Shown in pieces: positions 55,236-64,000 of a stretch of 64,000 nucleotides of DNA. Source of the DNA: Liolophura sinensis (taxonomy: Eukaryota; Mollusca; Polyplacophora; Chitonida; Chitonidae); NCBI RefSeq assembly GCF_032854445.1, contig NC_088299.1:17541608-17605607 (forward strand). Direction: 5' to 3'. The notes below the pieces were generated by a model. That model had not been told where the DNA came from and ran no database searches. It was given only the letters and a program-made list of their open reading frames with translations. A program made the translations under genes and the position numbers. Numbering within the stretch: the stretch's first letter is position 1; each line of letters starts with the position of its first letter.

Positions 55236-56631
55236 ATGGGGAATTCACAAAGTACCCGGATATTTGAAGGCTCTGAAGTGAGTTATTTTCCTGATAATAT
55301 ATAATGAAAGACGATCGTATATCGCAACACTTTCGTTTTAGAAGTTATGTACTTCTATGACATGCATATTATTGCAGTGTTAGCCACACCGCATTTAATA
55401 TAATCTCAGTGGATGACATGTGAGGATAAAGATTATCCGATATTAAACACTATGATCCTAATTCTACAATACTTAATCAGACTTTTTCACCGACTACAGT
55501 CGTCACATTACATAACGAACAATTCAAAGTATATGACGATTTACCGTTGCTTTCCCCCGGGCTCTGCCCGGTTTATATACACACATGCACTTGTATCTCA
55601 GTACCGGACTATGCAAATGAACTATAACATTTTAATGATCCTTTTATTACGGGAATCGCTCTCTTTATCAATGAAACGACAACTTAAAGTTGTACAAAAT
55701 CTTGAGAAACGTCAATGTCACAGAAATTAAGGTCATGAAATTCATGTCAGAAAAACACTGTATGCTACATTTCTATCCTCTTTTAAGTATTCGCCAAATT
55801 AAATAAATGAACAGCTTGGTACTTATATTATACATAATGTATACTATTTTACGAATTAATATTACTTTTTGTGTTCAACTTATAATGAGGGTATGCAATC
55901 AGCATTTTATGGCAGACAGCGTCTGTCTTTAATGTTGGCTAGCTACCAATTCTGCATGAGCCTGTCAATCATTCAGCTGCATGTTTAATCAATGTATTAC
56001 ACCGAAATGTATTACACAGCGCAGTGTCCAGTATATTCCATTGTAACATTCTACATATTAATGCACTGCACGCAGTTGTTGCTTTGTAGCAACGTAGGGT
56101 GTTCTCCGCGTACTGAGGAGAGTGGCTGTACGATGTAGCAGTATAAAGACATTAAAACAGAGCCATCCGATGCGTAAACCACTATTTCGTTTTTGTACGA
56201 TAATTCTGGACACAGTGCAGTTTCTAGAGTATTTTTAATATAATACATTGTTGTTGTTGTTTCAGCCAATAGAGTGTTCTCCACGTATAGAAGAGAGTGA
56301 CTTCCAGAAAATGATCCAGTCTGGGGTGACAGAAAAAGACCGGCGTGTGCTAAGGGGCGGGATGACCCTTCTAGGGAAACACCCTTCCTGGGTGTGGAAG
56401 AATGCTGTTGTCCGCTGTATAGGGGACAACATCGACTACTGCTTTTGGAGTGGGAGCAGCACCAACCGGTTCGTGGTATGTTTAGATGAAAACGACGAGG
56501 TGAAGAAACAATGCAACGACACCGGCTGGGTGCTGTATCTCCACGACAGCTTCATTCAGGTTTGGGGAATGCTGAAACAGCTGGCGCCTCTTGTGGCTCC
56601 AGCGGCGTTGAAGGCAATCACGGGGAAGTGA
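55236..56631 (+). CDS. MGN gene, unit 4: putative N-myristoylated 135-aa protein, two coding exons
   Basis: Exons 55236-55277 and 56266-56631, same splice sites and phase as unit 3, and the same 135-residue product. Intron sequence differs at a few positions (for example the CACCGCATTTAATATAATC stretch near 55387 against GAATTTGATATAATC in unit 3), so the copies are distinct loci and the coding identity is recent descent, conversion or constraint. AATAAA at 56789. Flanked downstream by SINE-3 and the LTR composite, as in units 2 and 3. Confidence 0.7.
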
Positions 56632-57187
56632 AATTGTTTTTGAAAATGTCTTGAAGAAATTCGTATCATGTGGGTGAAATTACCTGTGTCCATTACGAAG
56701 ACGTTTGCATTCACCGTTTGCCTACTGATGTTACATGTTGTGATGTCACCTTGTTTAAATCATTACGAACAAACAACCGATGGCTTCAAATAAATTAATG
56801 TCCATGGAAAATGGACGGAAGCGATGGATGCATCGACATATAAGCCAACGACGACAGAGAACGTGTGATCCATGTGTTTTTGTGGGTTGCTGGGAATAAT
56901 GCTTAACCGTTATACCGCCACGCACACGCACGTGTGAACAACTCGGTGAGGCCTTTACATTTAACCCACAGCTTAACCAGAAAGTCAAACAGAAAACACG
57001 CGCAGCATGCCGTCAAAAGGCGAAGATGTTGGCCGATGTAAGAATACATGGATACTAAAAGCACAAAGGGACATAACTCTTTCCATGGTTGAACAGCCAC
57101 TCGCCTATGGTAAGGGCGCTCTGTAAATTCGTGGCAACGGTAAATAAATGACAATACTGAAGCGTATATAGGAACTCATATATACGT

Positions 57188-57467
57188 CAAGGCTCAGTTG
57201 GCTCATGGCGACTGTGAGGCCCGTGGCCACCTAGATCACGTGTTCAAAGCTATTTCTCACGTTTTCTGTGGCGGCTTTAAGTCGTGAGGTTTTCATGAAG
57301 CTTTCGTAGTGTTAACTGGCCCTAGCTAAATGCACATTATAACATACACTGTCAAGGTAGTGAAGGGCTTACTTAGCAAAGCGAGCTTTAAATAACCGGC
57401 CCCTAGCCTTTGCCATATGAGTGAAAACTTGAGTCGAGCACAACGTTAAACACCGATCGAATAGGCA
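57188..57467 (+). mobile_element. SINE-3 copy, unit 4
   Basis: Same as 34901-35180. Confidence 0.65.
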
Positions 57468-58519
57468 TAACATGTACATATTGTTACGGAGCCAGATAAC
57501 ACAATATTATAAGGATCGTCCATAAAGCCTAATCCCCAGGGATAGACTTGTTTCGAGCAGGGGCTCCCGAGATTGGTAGACGAACCAGAACACACTGGAT
57601 AAGTTTGCGACAGTTTATTGAAGATATATATACAGAGAGGTAATGCGCACGCATTGGCGTGAGCACTCAGTCCGGCCCTTGTAATCAGGACAGAAGCTGG
57701 CGTGATAAGCTCCGATAACCTTCTGCAGGCTGTAAGTGTCGTTTAATACCCGCCAGGCCTTATTCAGGACTTTGCCTCAGTGTTCTTATTCAGGAAGAGA
57801 GACGAGTTCTCCGAGCGAGCTGTGCAAGATTTTTTTGTTTAAATACTGGTTTTAGGGTCACTTTCCTGGCGGATATCATGGCCCATCAAATCAGTGTTTT
57901 ATTTATTTTTTTTTAACACATGAATATTTTGGTTATATAATAGCAGTGCGTTGGTATACTATTTACATATGTACATGAGTCAATTAGTGGGATTAAACCT
58001 CTTTGTGGTAGCAAGTGTATAGCTTATTGTATAGGTTCAAATGCTGCCATGGTCATTTAACAGAAAGGGGATAAATAGTAAGCTATTTACAGAGATTAAT
58101 GTTATCTTTACATTAGAAATACATAGATCTACATTAAAGAGTTACATTGAGCTGCCTATACAGAAATTTAGACAGAGAGAAAACAATAGTAGTGCTTTTA
58201 TTTATTGGTTAACAGTTTTGTTCTCTTGCTTCCTCCTCTGTGACGTGGAGTTCAGGAGCTCCCGCCACTTATACCGGACGCCGTCCAGGAAAAACCAGCG
58301 TACTGGAAACCTGTGCCTGTAACAGGTTCGAAAAGTATAAATGAGGAGCAAGGATGTCAGGCCTCATCCGCTTAGTTAAATCAAGAGATAGTCCTATTGT
58401 AGTGATGTCTTTCATGTTTCTGGTCTTCGTTTCCTTGGTGTTAATTTTCTTTCGTCCCATGGGTCTTCTTATTGTTTTCCCTGTCTTCTTTAATTGATTT
58501 CTTTTTCTTTTTCCAATTT

Positions 58520-59087
58520 TTATTTGTGGCCTCCCATAGCGGCGCAGACAACATGTTTCATAGACCGGTAGAACAGTTCCTGGCCTAGAGTGTTTAGGTG
58601 CATTCCGTTGTTGGTTAGAATTTGCTTTTGTGGTCGGATCAGTCCCCTGTGTCTCCAGAAGGTGGCCAGTTGGTTGGTTGTCAGCTTCTTGTTAATTTCA
58701 TGGATTTTTGTATTATAAATGTGGACCGAAATTCGCCGAGTTACCTGACGGTAAAGAAGCTGGCTGATGTAGATCCTTGGAATTTGGAATTTCGATTTAA
58801 GTGCACCAACATACTCTAAAATATCAGCGCAAATTCCTGATGCTGATTTGTGAGAGTCTGCATCGTTTTCCCCCAATGTGGAGGAAAACTAGGTCAGGTT
58901 TTGTCTCCTGAAGGAGACTTTCCAATCTTCCAGAGCATCTAAGTGTCCTAACTCTAGCTCCCCCAATGCCAATGAACCGAATGTCCTGGCCTGTTCCAAA
59001 GTCGATTCTAGAGTTTGGGATCGAATTTCGAAGGATACTATTCTCCAGCCTATGAACGTAACTGCTGCCGATAATAAAGATTTTCAT
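58520..59087 (-). pseudogene. SGNH/GDSL-type esterase-like retroelement gene, frameshifted, unit 4
   Basis: Shares the ancestral GGND frameshift with units 2 and 3 and the NGMH change with unit 3. Private difference: TTNQLATFW in place of TNNQLATFW. Confidence 0.75.
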
Positions 59088-59453
59088 CCTATATTTTTTT
59101 TCCTGTGAAAACAAATAGAGAAAACAAATATACAAGATAGTTGTATTTTTGATTTGCGAAGGGTTTTTTATGAGATAATGTATATCTTAAGCAAGAAGAT
59201 ATTTGATAAAACAGATACTTAGGAGCAAATTAATGGTATAGCTACCAATCAAAAATTAATAGAGAGTCTCCCCTGGCATGATATATACACATTTGTAAAT
59301 AAATAGAAAATAAATATCAACTAATAAGAATAGGTAAATAACAACAAACAGATTAGTAAATGGAGAAATATTATTAATTACTACAATTATCAACTCTTGT
59401 GGTTACATTGTTCTCGTGTGCTATGTTTTTGCAGATCGGTTTTATGGACGTTT

Positions 59454-59670
59454 TATCGGCCCTCAAGATCAAGGTATCGCCGATATAGTTGGGGATAAAG
59501 TTGTAGGAAGGAATTATGTATCTGTGGAATAAACGGCCCTCAAAATCAAGGTATCGCCGTTGTTAGTATATGTGTTTGGTAATTTCGGAAAATGCACCGT
59601 TTTTAATCAGAGAAGGTGACGTATTGTTGACAAGAGCAGAAACGGCCCTCAGAATCAAGGTATCGCCGTT
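59454..59670 (-). repeat. Three hairpin repeats with covarying stems, unit 4
   Basis: Same trio as in unit 3; the third (59641-59670) has the full AACGGC/GCCGTT stem. Confidence 0.7.
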
Positions 59671-59689
59671 GTTGGTCAATTATGTTTTA

Positions 59690-61410
59690 TTAGATTCGGC
59701 TTTCGTTAACCGTCGATTTGATGTATTCTTTTAGTAAGGAGAATATTTGTGCTCTCAGGTGTGGTTTGGGGTTAAGGATAGTCTGAAGGTCAAGTTCACA
59801 TTTGTAGATTTGCAGGCATTCTACCAATCGTCTTCGTTCTTTACCGTGTTTAATACATTGCAGCAAATAGTGCTCAATGGTTTCATCATCCTCTTGACAG
59901 GCTGGGCAAGTTGGTGAAGAATTTTGGATTATAGTTGCTAGATGTGCTTTGAGCCCTGTTTTCCGTAGTCTCAGGCGTGATATGTTTTTGTCATAGTGGT
60001 TATTCAAAATTGGAAAGAATTTAATTTTGTAATCGTTTGTCTAATATTTTATAGTGCCACCGTCCGCAGGATTCTTTATCCCATTCCTCTTTCCACTGAT
60101 TGTTAATTTGGGTATTGATCAATGTATATATTTCAGTTTGGCTCAGGGGAACGTCTATATCTTGTTGATATTTCTGTAGGCTCGATTTTGCTGCCTGATC
60201 TGCAATTTCATTTCCTTGAATATTAACATGCGCTGGAACCCATGCTAGAGTCAGTTCGGTTTTTTGTTTCTGTACTTTGTTAGTTAGCGAGATTATTTCT
60301 TGTAGGAGGTCTGGTCTGCTCTCAGATTTGGAGTTTTGGATGGAAATTAATCCGCTGAGGGAGTCACTTAGTATGGCTACTCGGTTTGGTTTGTTCTCAA
60401 GAATCCATTGTAGTGCCATTGTAATTGCAACTAATTCACTAGTATAGACGGAGAGGTGGTTTATAGTTTTTAACTATGTTTAGATCTGGTATTGCAAATG
60501 ATGATCCAGTGTGACCCTGCACATTTTTAGATCCGTCAGTATATATTTTTAGATGACCGTTGTAGTGTTCGTGGAAGTGTTCTAAGGCTTGAGCTTTGAT
60601 ATATACTGGGTTTTCCAGTTTTGAAATTTGGTCGTGGAGTGCAATGTCTATTTGGGGTAGTTAAAGGAGTTGATTTCATATCCTATTGGAGCTGAGTGTT
60701 TTGTCCATTTTTTTTCCAGATATTTTTATATTCAGAATATGGGAGGAGTAGATTGTAACATGGATGTGTATTACCGTAAGCGTTTATTTTTCCTGCATAT
60801 TTGAGGGTTAGTTGTTCTCTTCTGAGGTGAAGGGGTTTTTCAAGTGTTTCTACTTGGAGTACTTTAGTACTTTATTTTTAACAAGATGAAATTCTAGTCT
60901 GTTTTTGACCATGGCTTCCATTAGTTTACATAGGCATGACGTGAGTGATATTGGGCGGTAGTTTTTTTCCCCAGTTTTTGGATGCGAATGACAATGGACG
61001 ATTTCCAACTTTGTGGCAGCTGTTTTTTCCCCCCAACTTATGAGTTTGTGTTATGTATTTATGAGTTTTAGTATTATATTTTGTGTTTTTAGCGGTAAGT
61101 GTTTTAGGATTTTGTAGCCTAATTTGTCTTCGCCTGGTGGGTTTTCTTTTTTATAGTGAATGGTTTTGTGATATTCCTGTAGGGAGAAATCTTTGTTAAG
61201 ATCATGTTCAACGTGATCGTCTGGCTCTAGTTGTATAAATGTGTTATCCTTGATTATTTTGAACGATGGATTAAGGTTTCGATAGCTGCTATTTTCTGCG
61301 AAGGTTTTTGCGAGGCATTCTGCTTTTTCCTCATTGATTTTGTGTTTGTGATCCAAAGTTAACTGCCGATGTACAGGTCGACACGGCCTTATATGGCCTG
61401 GGACCCCCAT
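59690..61410 (-). pseudogene. LINE-B: RT-RNase H polyprotein fragment, unit 4
   Basis: Same broken layout as unit 2: RNase H frame 60419-60021, C-terminal CPACQEDDETIEHYLLQC frame 60007-59690, RT start 61410-61051, palm absent. An extra ~15-bp deletion near 60960 (GGGCGGTAG joined to TTTTTTTCC) is private. The zinc-like CxxC is intact here, unlike unit 3. Confidence 0.8.
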
Positions 61411-61667
61411 TAATTTTCCATAAGCGACAATGTTAACGTCCAGCGCTGTAGCTCAGTCCCAAACATTCCGTGGCCAATAAGCTTTGGTGCATATCTGGCC
61501 CAGCCTGTGAGAAAGAAGCCATAAAAGTCTTGACATAGGTTGACCGTCAAAATCTGGACCTTTCCATGCCGGCAGCTGGGAGGCGTGCCTAGCAACGCCA
61601 AGGGGACGTCACTCGCAGCCTCATCACTACCTCACACCTTGTGTCCTCTCACCCAGAATGTCAAACC
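61411..61667. other. Segment specific to units 2 and 4, no gene
   Basis: Near-identical to 20910-21164; contents unrecognised. Confidence 0.6.
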
Positions 61668-61850
61668 GCCGCACTGAAGAATGTTTCACTTATACGACGG
61701 CGGCCAGCATTATGGTGAGAGGAACGTTGGACATAGGGGAAACCCACAACCATCGGCGGATTGCTGTACGACATTCCCACTTAAAGCCTGAAAGGAAGCC
61801 AGCATAAGCTGGACTTGAAATCCCAGCGACCCCATTGGTGAGAGGGCCAT
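61668..61850 (-). mobile_element. Diverged SINE-1 relic abutting 44-bp satellite, unit 4
   Basis: As at 21165, with the same lost left edge. Confidence 0.8.
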
Positions 61851-61854
61851 CGCA

Positions 61855-62362
61855 CAATGTCCATTTGACTAGCCAGCGGTATGAGGTGTGAGGTATTACG
61901 ACGTTCATTTTACTAGGTAGAGGTGTGTGATGTGAGGTAATACCACGTTCATTTGACTAGCTAGAGGTATGTTTTGTGAGGTATTACGACGTCCATTGAC
62001 TAGATCGAGGTATGCTGTGTGAGGTATTACAACGTCCACTTGACTAGCTACAGGTATGTGGTGTGGGGTATTACCACGTTCATTTGACTAGCTAGAGGTA
62101 TGTCGTATGGGGTATTACAACGTCCATTTGACTAGCTAGAGGTATGTCGTGTGGGGTATTACCATGTCCATTTGAATAGGTAGAGGTATATGGTGTGGGG
62201 AATTACGACGTCTATTTGACTAGCTAGTGGTATGTGGTGTCAGGTATTACAACGTTTATTTGACTGGCTAGAGGTATGTGGTCTGAGGTATTAACACGTT
62301 CATTTGACTAGCTAGAGGTATGTGGTGTGAGGTATTACAACGTCCATTTGACTAACTAGAGG
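61855..62362. repeat. 44-bp satellite array, left block, unit 4
   Basis: About eleven monomers, one more than unit 2 (an extra TTTTACTAGGTAGAGGTGTG monomer near 61910 also resembles unit 3). Confidence 0.92.
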
Positions 62363-64000
62363 TAAGTGAGTGAGTGAGTGAAAGTTTTTACGTCGCTTTC
62401 AACAATATTTCAGTTTTATCGCGACAATAAAACGTTAAGTAGTCGATCTACTGCGGATAAGTCATTTACTAGTCAGTCAAAAAAGGACATCAGAAGTCAT
62501 ATAACAAACACAGGCGGTAGTTTAAAATCACAGCTTTCCTGCCATACCAATGGTAGGGAGAAAATCAAAAATAGTATCACTTTCTACAGAATTGAAAAGT
62601 TCTGCAAGAGAGATCACGTGATAAAAGGGATCTCGTGCAGGAGCAAAGTCGCCACAGTCAAGCAATATGTGCTTGACTGTAAACCGTTGAGGCACTGGAT
62701 TTTGTTAAGGCAAAGCTGCAGCTGTCTCTCGACAGTGTGCATACCTTTGCCTCGACAAGAGATACCAAGATCGTCCACAAAAAGGACGCATTCATACTAG
62801 GAGATAAAACTCTGACAAGGCCAATTATCTTAATGCTAAAGAGAGTAACTGATAAAATGCTGCCTTGAGGAACCCCCTGATCTTTTTCAAAGTAGTCAGA
62901 TAGGGTAGCCCCAACCCGAACTTGGAAGTGTCGATGGTTTATGAATAAACTCAGGAAGCCGACCTCAAAGTCCACATCCATGCATATCTTTCATAATACT
63001 ATATTTCCAAGTAGTGTCATATGCCTTTTCCAGATCAAAAAAGATAGATACGACATAGTCACGATTAACGATACCTTTCTTAATAAAGGATTCTAGACGA
63101 ACAAGATGATCAGCAGTACTGCGATTCTTTCGAAATCCACATTGAATGTTGCTTATCAACTCGTTAGTCTCCAAAAATCAGACTAAGCGATCGTTAATCA
63201 TCCTCTCCATAGTCTTGCATACACTGCTGGTTAAAGAAATAGGACGATAGTTATTTGGATCGGTAGAATCCTTTCCGGGCTTTGGAATGGGCACCATAAT
63301 AGCGTTTTGCGATGAGGCAGGAAAATTCCCGATAATCCAAATGGTATTAAAAATTCCAAGAAGCACCCTCAAGGAAGATTCTGGAAGGTGTCGTAAAAGC
63401 TGATAGTGGAGATCATCTGGCCCTGGAGTTGAGTCATGGGTCTTGCTCAGGGACGCGGATAGTTCATGTAGGGAAAATGTAGCATTGTAGAATTCTTCAT
63501 TTGAGGATGTAAAATCAAGAGGACTTGCCTCCGCCCGTTCCTTGTTACGCTGGAACTGAGGCAAGTAATTATCTGAAGACGAATGGTGCGCAAATAAAGC
63601 GCCCAACCTATGGCTATGTCAAGTTTTTCTGTCAAAGAATTATTCCCGCCTTTAAGATGATTGACAGTGACATTGGATCCCTTGCCTTTGATGCTTCCTC
63701 TCCGGCCGTAAGTGGGAAGGTCTGTCAGCAACCTGCGGATGGTGGTGGGTTTCCCCCGGGCTGTGCCCGGTTTCCACCCACCATAATGCTGGCCGCCGTC
63801 GTATAAGTGAAATATTCTTGAGTACGGCGTAAAACACCAATCAAATAAATAAATAAATAAATCTAAATTACCGGGAGATGGTCTACATCGGTACACGCGC
63901 TCAGCAACGTTTCCTTTCGTTTACAGTCCTCCGTGAACCACGGTTTCTTAATTCGGGGAACCGCACATGATTTCGGGATACTAGGTCGCTAGTAAGTGTT
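62363..64000 (-). mobile_element. LINE-A copy, unit 4, cut by window end
   Basis: 3' tail, then the same RNase H deletion join as unit 2 (CCGTTGAGGCACTGG near 62690), then RT frames with DQGVPQGSILS, CGFRKNRSTADHLV and NNYRPISLTSSVCKTMERMI (63606-62658). The xVDD box is out of frame as in unit 3 (NASFLWTI), although most other features follow unit 2. The endonuclease and ORF1 would lie beyond the window. Confidence 0.85.
63695..63862 (+). mobile_element. Truncated SINE-1 in LINE-A, unit 4
   Basis: Same insertion-deletion as at 23150, identical boundaries. Confidence 0.9.

Larger units (their letters stand above)
57482..61406 (-). mobile_element. LTR-ended composite element, unit 4 (right end replaced)
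   Basis: Left end TGTTACGGAGCC as in unit 3; right end lost at TTATATGGCC as in unit 2. It therefore joins a unit 3-type left part to a unit 2-type right part. Confidence 0.58.
53626..64000 (+). repeat. Segmental duplication, unit 4 (partial, runs off the window)
   Basis: Offset from unit 3 is a constant 22,287 bp through the MGN gene and SGNH region. From about 59.84 kb it follows unit 2 instead, sharing the 61411-61667 segment, the RNase H deletion in LINE-A and the SINE at 63695. Confidence 0.93.

Overview
This window is non-coding-rich animal DNA: intron-containing genes, tRNA-derived SINEs, non-LTR retrotransposons, a Tc1-like transposon and tandem satellites, with no operon-like gene layout. 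The SINE tails (TTGAGTACGGCG followed by TAAAAC and CACC) are of a kind I associate with molluscs, most likely a bivalve or gastropod; this is recall-based inference and not proof. GT-AG introns, poly-A tails, target-site duplications and AATAAA signals support a metazoan.

Layout. Bases 1-5100 are unique flank holding only repeat debris (an old SINE, a decayed reverse-transcriptase relic on the minus strand, a degenerate tandem repeat). From about 5105 to the right edge the window is a head-to-tail array of a large segmental duplication, anchored on a shared block at 5258, 12891, 31339 and 53626: unit 1 (7.6 kb, heavily deleted), unit 2 (18.4 kb), unit 3 (22.3 kb, the fullest) and unit 4 (over 10.4 kb, cut by the window).

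Each unit carries, left to right: (a) a small gene ('MGN gene') with a non-coding 5' exon, a 14-codon exon starting MGNSQS (a textbook N-myristoylation signal) and a 121-codon terminal exon, giving 135 aa; it is intact in units 2, 3 and 4 and dead in unit 1; (b) a third SINE family; (c) a minus-strand LTR-bounded composite with an SGNH-esterase pseudogene, three covarying hairpins and an RNase H LINE without a catalytic RT core; (d) a SINE relic running into a 44-bp satellite that is split by an I/jockey-like LINE (ORF1 with two zinc knuckles, ORF2 with endonuclease, RT and RNase H); (e) a decayed Tc1-like transposon; (f) a second small gene ('MPN gene') with a TATA box inside an 18-bp-arm palindrome; (g) a SINE and a 39-bp minisatellite.

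The units are mosaics. Unit 4 matches unit 3 until about 59.79 kb and unit 2 from about 59.84 kb on. The MGN copies differ mainly by amino-acid-changing substitutions packed into residues 87-109, suggesting diversification of a tandemly amplified, membrane-anchored small protein. The retroelement genes are all broken; the two small host-like gene families are the best candidates for an undescribed system.
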